Shown here piece after piece: positions 17,132 through 26,090 of a stretch of DNA of 49,551 nt; the first letter of the stretch is position 1; each line of letters opens with the position of its first letter. A model generated the notes under the pieces. It saw only the letters and a list, made by a program, of their open reading frames with translations, made no database searches and had not been told where the DNA came from. Source of the stretch: Bacillota bacterium (GTDB lineage Bacteria > Bacillota > Sulfobacillia > DUSP01 > JBFMCS01). The translations under genes were made by a program, and so were the position numbers. Where the stretch lies: NCBI GenBank assembly GCA_040754315.1, contig JBFMCS010000056.1, positions 1 to 49,551 on the forward strand. The letters run 5' to 3'.

Positions 17132-18649
17132 TTAGAACCTCATTCCAGTCTCCGTAGCGTCGAGCACTTCGGGGTTGGTCTTCCGGGTCAGCAGGCCTAC
17201 AATCACCATGGCCACGGCCGAGGCTATAAAGGCAAAGAAGCTGAAGTGGACTGGCAGTGGGGTAACGTACCGGTGTATGTAGCCAAATACCACGGCACCA
17301 GCCATCCCCACAACCATGCTGGCGATGCCACCTTCCCGGGTGGCTCCTCGCCAGTAAAGGCCCGCAAGGAGCGGCACGCAGTAGGTGGCGAGCATCAGGC
17401 CGATGCCCATCCAGATTAGCCACGCCAGGAGAGCCGGGGGGTTGATGGCAGCCACGAAGGAAAGCGCCGCAGCGATGAGCACCATCCAACGGCTGGCCGA
17501 CTTCACCTGGGTGTCTGAGGCGCCAGTGTGAAGCACGTTCTTGTGGATGTCCCAGCCGTAGAGGGTACCGGTGGTGAGGAGCAGGCGGTCCGTGGTGGAC
17601 ATCACCGCCGACAGCACAATCACGGCGAAGAGCGACTACACAGAAGCCGGGAAGGAGTGCTCGATGGCGGCCACTATGGCATAGTCCGGGTATGGCACCT
17701 GCAACACGCCGTCTGAGACCATTACCCTGGCCGCCAGGCCCGCCATCTTGATGAGGTAGAAGGCGACTATGTAGATGATGAAAGCCACCAGCGGCGCCCA
17801 CCTGAAGTAGGAGCTTCGCCTGGCCGCCAGCACGTTGTTGAGGGCGTGAGGTGCAGTGGCGAGTCCCAGCGCAAGGAGACAGAAAAAAGACACCAGGTAC
17901 AGCGGGGTCAGGAAGGCGTGACCTCCCAGGGGAGGGTGCACCTGGGGGTAGACCACGGCCACGAGATTGGGGTCTATGGAGGCGAGCTGGGCATTCACGT
18001 AAGCCATCCCACCAGCAGCCTTGAGAATGAAGGGTACCATGAGGATGCACCCTGCCAGGAGCGCTATACCTTGGAGCAGTGTAGTCTAGGCCACCGCATA
18101 CAGCCCTCCCAGAACCACATAAGCGGTGATCACGACCGCGGACAGCAGGAGGGCGTAAATATGGGGGATCCCAAAGAGCTAGGCCAGTACGATACTTATG
18201 GCACGGTACTGCCCGGTCAGGTAGATGAAGCTGATGATGACCCCGGCTGTGGCGGCCAGCGCCCTCATGGCCTTGGGGGATTCAAAGCGGTGAGCCAGGT
18301 AGTCCTGGACGGTGTTGTATCTCATCCTCCGAGAGACCCGGTAGATCTTGGCACCGAACAGGACCATGAGGACAGCGACGCTGAAACACACGAATATAGG
18401 TTCCCACATGCGGGGCCAGCCTACAATGTATGCCAGTCCGCTGGCGCCCAGCACCGTCATGCCACTCATGACGGATCCGACTATCAGGATCATGAATGCG
18501 AGGAAGCCCAGGTTCCGGCCGGCTACAACGTAGTCCTCGGCGGTCTTGACAAACCTCGAGGTTATTGCCCCTATGTACAGCATGGCAACGAAATAGGCTG
18601 CGACAACGAGCACCGTAATCCAGTACAGGTTCACCACTCCCTTCCACAC
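17132..18649 (-). CDS. sodium:solute symporter with three in-frame TAG codons
   Basis: From a GTG at 18649 (or GTG 18634) one frame runs about 505 codons to a TAA, broken only by TAG at codons 157 (18181-18179), 188 (18088-18086) and 338 (17638-17636). There is no TAA, TGA or indel. The rest is a normal SSS family protein (about 13 helices): EDYVVAGRNLGFLAF early, SAVMSTTDRLLL in the middle, LAWLIWMGIGLMLATYCVPL late. Codon 188 falls in the family motif AVxWTxxxQG (GLYAVA-TAG-TTLLQG), so Trp is expected; codon 157 (ISIVLA-TAG-LFGIP) also aligns with Trp from memory; codon 338 (FPASV-TAG-SLFAV) is less clear. Each is TGG to TAG if so. It could be a recent pseudogene, or UAG may be read through in this pyrrolysine-type organism. 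A terminator follows and a small partner gene precedes it. Confidence 0.75.
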
Positions 18650-18658
18650 AGGTTCCGG

Positions 18659-18766
18659 CTAGTCCCTAGGCTTGTAGCCAAGACCCCACACCGCCAGGAT
18701 CAGGGCCAGGGCCACAGGCACCAGGAACATGGTGTAGAAGGTCCCCGGTGGCAGACCCCAGATCAC
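18659..18766 (-). CDS. 35-residue membrane protein upstream of the symporter (small symporter partner)
   Basis: GTG at 18766 with a textbook Shine-Dalgarno (AAAGGAGGTG) opens MIWGLPPGTFYTMFLV..., one membrane helix ending in the basic tail LGYKPRD. Single-helix proteins of this size commonly precede SSS symporter genes in Bacillota and archaea and are thought to be accessory subunits; that role is inferred from position. It stops with TAG, and the codons after the TAG continue in the same frame into the symporter start, so readthrough would fuse the two. Confidence 0.7.
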   Translation of the reverse strand: MIWGLPPGTFYTMFLVPVALALILAVWGLGYKPRD

Positions 18767-18966
18767 GCACACCACCTCCTTTCTCCAGTGTTGCCGCCAC
18801 GCTGAGCCGGGCCGGCCAGACCCTCGCAAGCCTGTGTGAAGCCACCCTAACTCCCTGGAAGAATGAAAGAACGGCGCTGGCCTTCGTCCTTCCTGGCTCC
18901 TCCAAAGAAGGAAGAGGGAAAAGGGATCTAGAAGGTTAAGTCGATACTCTTGCAGGAACGGGAGTG

Positions 18967-20076
18967 ATGGCATCGATGTTGGAGAGGGTTGAGAGGCTCG
19001 CCAGGAAGAACGTCCTGGCGATCAGCCCCTATGTGCCCGGTAAGCCCATTGACGAGGTCAGGAGGGAACTGGGCATTGAAGATGTAGTGAAACTGGCCTC
19101 GAACGAGAATTGCCTGGGCCCGTCACCCAAGGCTGTCAAGGCCATGGCGGGCGCTCTGGGTGATTCTCACCTCTACCCCGACGGGGGATGCCACCGGCTC
19201 AAGCAGAAACTGGCCTCTCGCTGGGGGCTGCAGGCCGACCACTTCCTGGTGGGCAATGGGTCTGATGAGATCCTCAAGCTGACTGCCGAGGCCTTTCTCC
19301 ATGAGGGCGAGGAGGTTGTGGTGGGGTGGCCATCCTTCTCCGAGTACATCTTCGTGGCCAACCTCATGGCCGCCAAGGTTAAGAAGATACCCCTGAAGAA
19401 CTATACCCTGGACCTGGACGCCATGGCCGAGGCCACAGGCCCCTTGACGAAACTGGTAGTCGTGTGTAACCCCAACAACCCCACGGGCACGATGGTCGGG
19501 GCTGACGAGGTACGCCGTTTCCTGGATCGGATCCCTCAGGATGCCATTGTGATAGTGGATGAGGCCTACGCGGAGTACGTGGACCATCTAGGCTACCCCG
19601 ATTGCCGCCAGCTTATCCTGGAGGGCAGGAGCATCGTAGCCCTGAGGACGTTCTCGAAGATATATGGGCTGGCAGGGCTCAGGGTGGGGTATGCCCTGGC
19701 TCACCCCGCTTTTATCCAGGCCATAAACAGGGCCCGGGAGCCGTTCAACGTGAACTCCCTGGCTCAGGTGGGGGCCCTGGCGGCCCTGGATGATGTGGAA
19801 CACCTGGAGGCCTCGGGCAAAACGGTCCGGGCTGGCAAGGCCCAGCTCTACCAGTTCTTTGATGAGATGGGACTGGCCTACGTGCCCACATGCGCCAACT
19901 TCATCCTGGCGGACACGGGCAAAGACGCCATGGCGGTTTTCCAGGAACTCCTCAAAAGAGGGGTCATCGTGCGCCCTGCCGGTGGCTTTGGATTGCCCAC
20001 GCACATAAGGGTGACCGTGGGGACTGAAGAGGAGAACAGGCGCTTTATTGACGCCCTCAGGGATGTCCTGGGCTGA
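18967..20076 (+). CDS. histidinol-phosphate/aromatic aminotransferase family (class I/II PLP enzyme)
   Basis: About 369 aa. Fold type I aminotransferase: VKLASNENCLGPSPKAVKA at the N-terminus, the NNPTG motif (CNPNNPTGT), the PLP aspartate segment IVDEAYAEY and the Schiff-base lysine in TFSKIYGLAGLRVGYA. By sequence it is HisC-like. However, it leads an operon with an ACT protein and a phenylacetate-CoA ligase, so an aromatic amino acid transaminase role is at least as likely. No other his genes are near. ATG at 18967; a GTG directly before it (18964) and an ATG at 18976 are alternatives. Confidence 0.88.
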   Translation: MASMLERVERLARKNVLAISPYVPGKPIDEVRRELGIEDVVKLASNENCLGPSPKAVKAMAGALGDSHLYPDGGCHRLKQKLASRWGLQADHFLVGNGSDEILKLTAEAFLHEGEEVVVGWPSFSEYIFVANLMAAKVKKIPLKNYTLDLDAMAEATGPLTKLVVVCNPNNPTGTMVGADEVRRFLDRIPQDAIVIVDEAYAEYVDHLGYPDCRQLILEGRSIVALRTFSKIYGLAGLRVGYALAHPAFIQAINRAREPFNVNSLAQVGALAALDDVEHLEASGKTVRAGKAQLYQFFDEMGLAYVPTCANFILADTGKDAMAVFQELLKRGVIVRPAGGFGLPTHIRVTVGTEEENRRFIDALRDVLG

Positions 20077-20095
20077 CATGGAAGGAGGAAGTACC

Positions 20096-20530
20096 GTGAC
20101 CCTACGGCAGGTATCGGTGTTCCTGGAGAACAGGCCTGGCAGGCTGGCCCTGGTAAGCCGGGTCCTCGGGGATGCAGGCCTCAGGATCCGGGCAGCCTCG
20201 ATATCGGACACCACAGACTTCGGGGTGCTCCGCCTCATACTAGACAATCCGTCCGAGGGCCTCAGGGCCTTGAAGCAGGCTGGCTTGATGGCCAGCGAGA
20301 CAGAAGTCCTGGGCGTGGAGATACCGGATAAACCCGGGGGCCTCGCGGGGGTGTTTGACCTGCTCAGGGAGGTGAACATCGAGTACATGTACTCATTCGT
20401 CGACCAGCCTTCCCGGAATGCCATAGTGCTCTTCCGGGTGGAGGATGTGGACAGGGCGGTCGGCATCCTGGAGACATCCGGCGTAAGCCTTGTGAACCAG
20501 GATACGGTTAGCACTAGACCAGGGAGTTGA
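20096..20530 (+). CDS. tandem ACT-domain protein
   Basis: 144 aa made of two ACT domains (about 2-66 and 70-138), each with the ligand loop pattern ([42 protein letters not shown]). The GTG at 20096 follows AAGGAGGAAG; upstream in-frame codons overlap the previous gene and are not used. ACT pairs bind amino acids. Next to paaK they are usually taken as sensors or regulators of aromatic acid metabolism, but the precise job is unknown. Confidence 0.85.
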   Translation: MTLRQVSVFLENRPGRLALVSRVLGDAGLRIRAASISDTTDFGVLRLILDNPSEGLRALKQAGLMASETEVLGVEIPDKPGGLAGVFDLLREVNIEYMYSFVDQPSRNAIVLFRVEDVDRAVGILETSGVSLVNQDTVSTRPGS

Positions 20531-20534
20531 CGGT

Positions 20535-21833
20535 ATGATCTGGGACCCCAAGCACGAGAGCATGCCGGCGCAAGAGATGAGAATACTACAGGTGGAGAGG
20601 TTGAAGCACACCCTGGAGTACGTTTACGAGAGGGTCCCCTTCTACCGGAACCTCTTTGACCAGCACGGGCTTATCCCTAGGGATCTTGGGTGCCTGGAGG
20701 ACCTCAGGGCATTTCCCTTCACCACCAAGGAGCACCTCCGGGATAACTATCCCTTCGGTCTCATGGCTGTACCCCTGGAGGGCGTGGTTCGCCTCCATGC
20801 CTCCTCTGGGACTACTGGACGCCCTACCGTTGTGGGCTACACTGCCAGGGACATCGAAACGTGGGCGGAGATGATGGCCCGCATTATCACCCAGGCTGGC
20901 GTGGGCCCGCGGGATATTGCCCAGGTGGCCTTTGGTTACGGTCTTTTCACCGGGGCCTTCGGGCTTCACTACGGTCTTGAGCGGGTTGGCGCCACCGTGA
21001 TCCCCGCCTCCAGCGGCAACACTGAGCGGCAGCTGGTGATGATGAGGGACTTTGGCGTCACGGCACTGGTTAGCACACCCTCCTACGCCCTCCACATGGC
21101 GGAGACTGCCCAGTCTATGGGAATAGCCGCGGAGTCGCTCAGGCTCCGGGTGGGGCTTTTTGGTGCGGAACCTTGGACGGAAGGGATGAGGCAGGAGATC
21201 CAGCGCGCCTGGGGGATCACGGCCACAGACAACTACGGCCTCAGTGAGGTGATAGGGCCAGGCGTGGCGGGCGAGTGCCCACAGTGCCAGGGCCTTCACA
21301 TATCGGAGGACCACTTCTACCCCGAGGTGATAGACCCGGAAACCGGTGAGCCCCTGGGGCCTGGAGAGAAGGGCGAACTTGTGTTCACTTCCCTCACCAA
21401 GGAGGGTCTCCCTGTTGTGCGCTACAGGACTCGGGACATTTCCGCCCTGCACTTTGGGCCATGCCCGTGCGGCCGCACCACAGCCCGGATGGAGAGGGTG
21501 AGCGGCCGGACCGATGACATGCTCATTGTTAGGGGTGTGAACATCTTCCCGAGCCAGGTTGAGAGCGTTCTCATGGACATAGAGGGCATATCCCCCCACT
21601 ACCAGCTGGTGGTGGAGCGCAGGGGCTACCTGAACGACCTTGAGGTGCAGGTGGAGCTCACAGAGCAGGCATTCACCGGCAGCTTTAGGGATCTGGAGAT
21701 GCTGGGACAGAGGGTTGAGGCACGTTTGCGGTCTGCCCTCTCCATCAACCCCAGGGTGAAGCTACTCGAGCCCAGGACCATAGATCGCAGTCCTGGAAAG
21801 GCCAAAAGGATAGTGGAGAACGGGACACCGTAA
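20535..21833 (+). CDS. paaK: phenylacetate-CoA ligase (PaaK family)
   Basis: 432 aa adenylate-forming enzyme. The ATP loop is [15 protein letters not shown] (near residue 90); [16 protein letters not shown] and [20 protein letters not shown] mark the C-terminal domain, ending in the family's [10 protein letters not shown] zinc-ligand-like CPQC and CPCG are present, as in anaerobic PaaK enzymes. Activates phenylacetate or another aryl acetate to its CoA ester. Five bases after the ACT gene, so in one operon with the aminotransferase: together they suggest fermentation of aromatic amino acids. Confidence 0.92.
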   Translation: MIWDPKHESMPAQEMRILQVERLKHTLEYVYERVPFYRNLFDQHGLIPRDLGCLEDLRAFPFTTKEHLRDNYPFGLMAVPLEGVVRLHASSGTTGRPTVVGYTARDIETWAEMMARIITQAGVGPRDIAQVAFGYGLFTGAFGLHYGLERVGATVIPASSGNTERQLVMMRDFGVTALVSTPSYALHMAETAQSMGIAAESLRLRVGLFGAEPWTEGMRQEIQRAWGITATDNYGLSEVIGPGVAGECPQCQGLHISEDHFYPEVIDPETGEPLGPGEKGELVFTSLTKEGLPVVRYRTRDISALHFGPCPCGRTTARMERVSGRTDDMLIVRGVNIFPSQVESVLMDIEGISPHYQLVVERRGYLNDLEVQVELTEQAFTGSFRDLEMLGQRVEARLRSALSINPRVKLLEPRTIDRSPGKAKRIVENGTP

Positions 21834-22271
21834 TGGGAGAGTAAGACGCTTCAAGGTGGGCGCAATCGGGTATGGGGGCATCTAGCCTCGTCTCCCCACA
21901 CCACCCGGCGTGTGGGTTTGCACCGGGCATTTCAGCAAGGTTGGGGAGGTTCCCGGTACGTAAAGATTAGGCTGGTGACACCCTGAGCCTGCCAGTAGGC
22001 CAAGCCCAGGCCTTGGTCTAGAGGCCCCATAGGACGTCGCAACAGCCTTTCTGGCTGTTGGCCAAGGGGACAGACTGCCGAGGCAGCCAGCCTAGGCTGG
22101 GTAGTTCGCGGATACGAGTTCTACTCGCCTGAGGGGTGTTGAATTCCCGGAGACGTTTGGGCATCTCGCCCGGGCGCCCATGCCATCTATGGGGCTCAGA
22201 TCCCTTGGGCCGTGGCTTAACCTCCCGCTTCCTCTTGCTCGAGGCTGTCACTACCCACTCCACCAGGGGAT
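21834..22271. other. gene-free region with a possible group II intron 3' end
   Basis: On the minus strand, 21928-21902 folds as a GCCCGG...CCGGGT hairpin with a small bulge, and 21901-21870 folds as GTGTGGGG...CCCCCATAC and runs into CCCGAT. This order and wording resemble domains V and VI and the 3' end of bacterial group II introns. The catalytic GAGC at the base of domain V is degenerate (ATGC). The minus-strand open frame 22263-22018 is rich in Arg and Pro, with no recognisable reverse transcriptase motif. If it is an intron, most of it is gone. Confidence 0.3.
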
Positions 22272-22301
22272 CAAAGGGAAAGGGGCTCCTTCAAGCCCCT
22301 T
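22272..22301 (-). terminator. terminator after the CD1247-domain gene
   Basis: Minus-strand stem AAGGGGCT/AGCCCCTT (22301-22294 with 22287-22280) followed by TCCCTTTG. Placed about 30 bases after the stop of the gene at 22333, it is a reasonable intrinsic terminator for the bpsA-pepP-efp-CD1247 unit. Confidence 0.65.
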
Positions 22302-22332
22302 ACCCACCGGCCACAAGGACTAGATCCCCTTC

Positions 22333-22785
22333 TTAGTCGTCCTCCTCTTCCTCATCCTCGTCATCATCATCGTCTTCTTCTTCATCATCATCATCGTCTT
22401 CTTCATCATCTTCATCCTCAAGGTCAATAAGGTCCCCACAGCCAGGGCACACAAGTTCCAGCCCCTCGTCATCGTCGAGGAGGTCTTGCTCCATGCATAT
22501 GAGCTCGCCGCAATGCGGGCACTCCACCTCTATCCCGTCTATCTCGTCGTCCTCTTCCTCGCTGTAGTAGTCGTCCTCCAATTCTGAAAGGTCCGCATCC
22601 ATGCTGTCAAGGTACTCTTCCATGCTCTCTTGGTTATCCCACAAGTCCTCGAAACTCTCGGCCATTTCCTCCAGGACATCCAGGATCCCCATCAGGACCT
22701 TTCCTTCCTTGCTCTCAGGCCCGACCCCCGCTCCCTCGGCGAGACCCTTGAGATATGCTACCTTAGCCTTCAGGTCGCTACCCAT
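22333..22785 (-). CDS. CD1247 N-terminal domain protein with zinc ribbon and acidic tail
   Basis: About 150 aa. The N-terminal helical part (LKAKVAYLKGLAEGAGV...ILDVLEEMAESFEDL) matches the CD1247-type domain found in clostridia. It is followed by a two-CxxC ribbon (CPHCGELICMEQD and CPGCGDLIDLE) and a C-terminal tail of almost pure Asp and Glu. ATG at 22785 lies five bases behind GGGAGGTG; a GTG two codons earlier is possible. It sits directly after efp, the usual clostridial location. Function unknown. Confidence 0.8.
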   Translation of the reverse strand: MGSDLKAKVAYLKGLAEGAGVGPESKEGKVLMGILDVLEEMAESFEDLWDNQESMEEYLDSMDADLSELEDDYYSEEEDDEIDGIEVECPHCGELICMEQDLLDDDEGLELVCPGCGDLIDLEDEDDEEDDDDDEEEDDDDDEDEEEEDD

Positions 22786-22797
22786 GCCCACACCTCC

Positions 22798-23364
22798 CTA
22801 GTTTTGGGTTGCCCTTTCTATGTATTCCCCGCTTCTGGTGTCCACCCTTATTATATCCCCCACCTGAACGAACAGGGGCACCTTTACCACTGCCCCTGTT
22901 TCCAGCTTGGCGGGCTTCGTGCCTCCGGATGCGGTGTCGCCCTTTACGCCTGGATCGGTCTGGATAACCTCAAGGTCCACGGAGTTGGGGAGGTCCACCC
23001 CCAGGGGTGAGCCCCGGTACATCAATACCCAGATGTTCATGTTCTCCTTGAGGAACCACGCCCCATCACCCAGGAGGCCTTTTTGGAGGTTCATCTGCTC
23101 GTAGTTCTCCACATCCATCAACACATAGTCTTCGCCTGACGAGTAAAGGTACTGCATCTCCCTGCGCTCCAGGCGTGCCCTGGTAATCTTCTCCCCTGCT
23201 GGGAATGTCTTCTCCAGCACGTTCCCCGTCCTCATATTGCGGATCTTCGTCCTTACGAAGGCCGACCCCTTGCCGGGTTTCACATGCTGGAACTCGATGA
23301 CGGAGTAGACCTCGCCGTCCAGCTCGATGGTTACCCCTGTCCGGAAATCGTTAGTGGAAATCAT
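22798..23364 (-). CDS. efp: elongation factor P
   Basis: 188 aa, three-domain translation factor that rescues ribosomes at polyproline stretches. N-terminal KOW-like domain with [21 protein letters not shown], whose Lys in the PGKG loop is the tip residue; then the OB domains ending [17 protein letters not shown]. Preceded by pepP, followed by the CD1247 protein. TAG stop; the next gene happens to follow in the same frame. Confidence 0.97.
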   Translation of the reverse strand: MISTNDFRTGVTIELDGEVYSVIEFQHVKPGKGSAFVRTKIRNMRTGNVLEKTFPAGEKITRARLERREMQYLYSSGEDYVLMDVENYEQMNLQKGLLGDGAWFLKENMNIWVLMYRGSPLGVDLPNSVDLEVIQTDPGVKGDTASGGTKPAKLETGAVVKVPLFVQVGDIIRVDTRSGEYIERATQN

Positions 23365-23413
23365 AGCACCCGCCCCTTGCCATCCCCTTCCGGAGAGTAG
23401 TCTCTCGGACCGT

Positions 23414-24487
23414 CTAGACCTCCAACACCTTAGGACAAGCCTCCGTAAGCACCTCGCATCCTTCTTCCCTCACCAACAGCAGGTCCTCAATCCTGATACC
23501 GCCCCAGCCGGGCAGGTAGATTCCCGGTTCCACCGTTACCACCATCCCTGGTGTGAGAACCTGTTCGGCCTTGGGGTTCAGCCTCGGGGCCTCGTGAACG
23601 GCCAGTCCCACGCCATGACCCAAGCCATGCCCGAATTGGTCCTTGTAGCCCCGCTCCTCTATGATACTGCGGCCTGCCACGTCCACCTCCCGGCCGGTCT
23701 TCCCTGGCATCACAGCACCTATGCCAGCCAGCTGCGCCTCCAGGACAATCCCATAGATCTCCCGGTACCGGCTGGACCCGTTCCCTACCATGAAGCACCG
23801 GGTCAGATCCGAGCAGTAGCCTTCGTAACGGCTCCCCAGGTCTACCAGGACAATGTCCCCGTCCTCTATCCTCCTGGCGGTGGGCTTCGCGTGAGGCAAA
23901 GCAGACCTGGGTCCCGAGGCTACAATCGTCTCAAACGCGCTACCGGAGGCTCCTAGGTCCTTCACCATCCTGTCCAGGTTCCTGGCAACCTCCTCCTCGG
24001 TAACACCCACACTCAAGCCCTGCACCGCGCTGGCAAGGGCGCTTATGGCGATCTCCGCGGCCCTCCTGATCTTGGAGACCTCCCCCGGGTCCTTGACAGC
24101 CCGCAGCCGCTCCACCGCCCCACTGAGGGGTTCCAGGGAGACCCCCGCCATTGCCTGCCCAAGCTTCCTGTACTGGCCGTAGGTGATATGGTCCTCTTCA
24201 AAGGCCAGCACTGAAACGCCGGATTCCCGGCAGAGGCCCGCCAGCTCCTGGAAGAAGTCCTCTTCGCAACGGACTACCTTGTAACAGGGCGCCTCCTCCT
24301 GGGCTTGGTCCGTATAACGAAAGTCCGTGATGAGGAATTGCTCCCCCGCTGTGACCAGGAGCGCTCCTAGGCTCCCCCGGAAGCCACTCAGGTAGAACCT
24401 GTTGTTGGGGTCCGTCACCAGAAAGGCGTCCGCCTGGGCTTCCGTGAGGATTTCCCGGCACTGTGACAGGCGATGGGCCTCGGTCAA
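23414..24487 (-). CDS. pepP: Xaa-Pro aminopeptidase (M24 family)
   Basis: 357 aa. N-terminal creatinase-type domain (to about 130), then the pita-bread metallopeptidase domain with metal ligands in [32 protein letters not shown] and TVEPGIY(L)PG...GGIRIED. Removes N-terminal residues before proline. TTG start at 24487 overlaps the bpsA stop (TTGA). Upstream of efp as in most clostridia. TAG stop. Confidence 0.95.
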   Translation of the reverse strand: MTEAHRLSQCREILTEAQADAFLVTDPNNRFYLSGFRGSLGALLVTAGEQFLITDFRYTDQAQEEAPCYKVVRCEEDFFQELAGLCRESGVSVLAFEEDHITYGQYRKLGQAMAGVSLEPLSGAVERLRAVKDPGEVSKIRRAAEIAISALASAVQGLSVGVTEEEVARNLDRMVKDLGASGSAFETIVASGPRSALPHAKPTARRIEDGDIVLVDLGSRYEGYCSDLTRCFMVGNGSSRYREIYGIVLEAQLAGIGAVMPGKTGREVDVAGRSIIEERGYKDQFGHGLGHGVGLAVHEAPRLNPKAEQVLTPGMVVTVEPGIYLPGWGGIRIEDLLLVREEGCEVLTEACPKVLEV

Positions 24488-25518
24488 GCCTGCCCATCCC
24501 CCTTACCAGGAAGCCCGGGTTCTATTTGGCCAAACTGCCGCAGGTCGTCGTCCATGTAGAGTTCCTCCCCCATATCCGAGTCCCCCCGGTGAAGGGGCCT
24601 AGGGGGACCGTAGGCCTCCACTCTGAAGAACGTGGAGTTGTACCAGGGGCTGTCCGGCCTGTCCTTCCCTTCGCCGATTCCCTTAAGGAGCAGCCCTGTG
24701 AAGTACTCGTCATCCTCCAGGAGATACCGGTTGAAGAAGGGCAGCGCGTCCGTGACAACCAGGTTCATCTCCAGTAGCATTCGCTGAATGGCAGCCCATT
24801 TCACCCTCGAGGCCTCAAGATGAGTCAGGCCAAAGTATCCTGCGGTGCCTGGTCCCTCCAGTGCTTGGACGCACCTGGAGAGAAAGAGGCCGATCCCTGG
24901 TAGGGTCTCCACGGGGTCCGTAATGAACACCTGGTGGGTGCCGTCCATGCGAGAGGGAAGCGCCTGCCTGGCGTCATATAGGGAGACCTCTATAGGGAGA
25001 CCGCGCTGGGCCGCAACATCACCGGTGAAGTCTATGAGACGCCTGTCGATCTCCACGACAGTCACCGCACGGGGCAGTCCGGTGAGGGCCAGGCAGATGC
25101 CGGTGAGGTCGTCGTCGCCAAGGAGAAACACGCGGCTACCCTCCAGGTCCCCGCGTTCATAAAGGAGGAGGCAGCGGGCCAGCGCGTTCTCCTCATCCAC
25201 GTAGCCCTGGTCGAACTCGGGAACAGCCCGAGGCCGTTTGGCGGCAATGGACCGGAATTCCCGAAGGACCTCCCGGAATTGGCCTGCCTCAAGGCCCCGG
25301 CCGGAACAGGCCCGGCAGGTCGTAGGTCTCCTTGGCACCAGACCCTCCCTGGCGGCCTCTGCCATGCCCTGGCGAGTCAGAGATAACCCCTTCTGGGTAG
25401 GCACGGTCAATCCCTGGCGAGCCATATCCTTCAAGTCAGAGACAAGCCTGGATAGCATGGACGGGTAGGAACCGGCAATATCCCACACGCTGGCGTCCTT
25501 AGCCATGAGTTCTCTCAT
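24484..25518 (-). CDS. bpsA: BpsA, branched-chain polyamine synthase
   Basis: 344 aa. Matches N4-bis(aminopropyl)spermidine synthase, which adds two aminopropyl groups from decarboxylated S-adenosylmethionine to spermidine. N-terminal helical/winged domain (about 1-75), a cysteine pair (CRACSGRG), then a Rossmann-like methyltransferase fold with the characteristic GDDDLTG (near residue 135) and an FITDPVETLPG segment near 205. The ATG at 25518 follows AAGGAGC; a GTG at 25554 is a weaker start. The family is known from thermophilic archaea and bacteria, where the product protects nucleic acids at high temperature. Coupled to pepP. I rate the family call as good; activity is inferred. Confidence 0.85.
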   Translation of the reverse strand: MRELMAKDASVWDIAGSYPSMLSRLVSDLKDMARQGLTVPTQKGLSLTRQGMAEAAREGLVPRRPTTCRACSGRGLEAGQFREVLREFRSIAAKRPRAVPEFDQGYVDEENALARCLLLYERGDLEGSRVFLLGDDDLTGICLALTGLPRAVTVVEIDRRLIDFTGDVAAQRGLPIEVSLYDARQALPSRMDGTHQVFITDPVETLPGIGLFLSRCVQALEGPGTAGYFGLTHLEASRVKWAAIQRMLLEMNLVVTDALPFFNRYLLEDDEYFTGLLLKGIGEGKDRPDSPWYNSTFFRVEAYGPPRPLHRGDSDMGEELYMDDDLRQFGQIEPGLPGKGDGQA

Positions 25519-25703
25519 GATGCTCCTTCGTCCCCTATCCACCTGCTGCTCCACCCTTTCCCAGACCTATCCAGGCTCTCCAGTCTCTTGTCCACTCTAA
25601 GTGTATATCCCACAAAGCCCCCCCTGTCAACAAGGCCAGGCCGAGGGGTGTCAACGGGTCCGGGTGGCTATCCCCCCCAAGAGGGCAAGAGCCCTAACAG
25701 CAA

Positions 25704-25733
25704 GCGACCCGGCACGTCTAAGCACCGGGTCGC
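25704..25733 (-). terminator. hairpin between the AbrB-like gene and bpsA
   Basis: Nine-base stem GCGACCCGG/CCGGGTCGC (25704-25712 with 25725-25733). It lies 50 bases beyond the stop of the AbrB-like gene on the minus strand. No good T-run follows, so it may be a weak terminator or only a structured spacer. Confidence 0.4.
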
Positions 25734-25784
25734 GAAAACCCCAGGACCTCAGGCAACCGGGAAGAATGAATGGGGACCGTGGCT

Positions 25785-25973
25785 TCAGCCCTTGGCTTCG
25801 GATACTCCGGGCACACTCCCAGTGGCCCTCATGATTACCAGTGCCCCACCCTCAACATACATAAGAACGTCACCCCCGCAGCTCAGCCCGGCCTTATCCA
25901 GGCAATCACGGGGAATTGAGATGGAGCCAGCCTCATCTAGATCGATTAGAAACCTCTGGCACAAGCAGCCCAT
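25785..25973 (-). CDS. AbrB/SpoVT-type swapped-hairpin DNA-binding protein
   Basis: 62 aa. The beta-alpha-beta pattern FLIDLDEAGSISIPRDCLDKAGLSCGGDVLMYVEGGALVI fits the AbrB N-terminal fold, with an unusual Cys-rich flavour. ATG at 25973 behind GAGGAGGAGA. It stands alone between an amidohydrolase gene and bpsA, so a local transcription regulator is likely. Targets are unknown. Confidence 0.75.
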   Translation of the reverse strand: MGCLCQRFLIDLDEAGSISIPRDCLDKAGLSCGGDVLMYVEGGALVIMRATGSVPGVSEAKG

Positions 25974-26090
25974 GAATGAAGTCTCCTCCTCTGGGGGTTT
26001 GGCTTTCCCGAAAAGAGTAGTGCCCGGGGAGCCCTTGGGGTAAGGTAATCATAACCCCCGTGAGGCGCGAAATCTGTCGCTCCCTGAAGA

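Noticed and set aside
17001-18050. A 694-codon open frame that fuses spoIIIAA to 350 upstream codons
   Set aside because: The upstream part is another frame of the symporter gene with Pro/Arg/His-rich, non-family text. The ATG at 17000 has a strong ribosome site.
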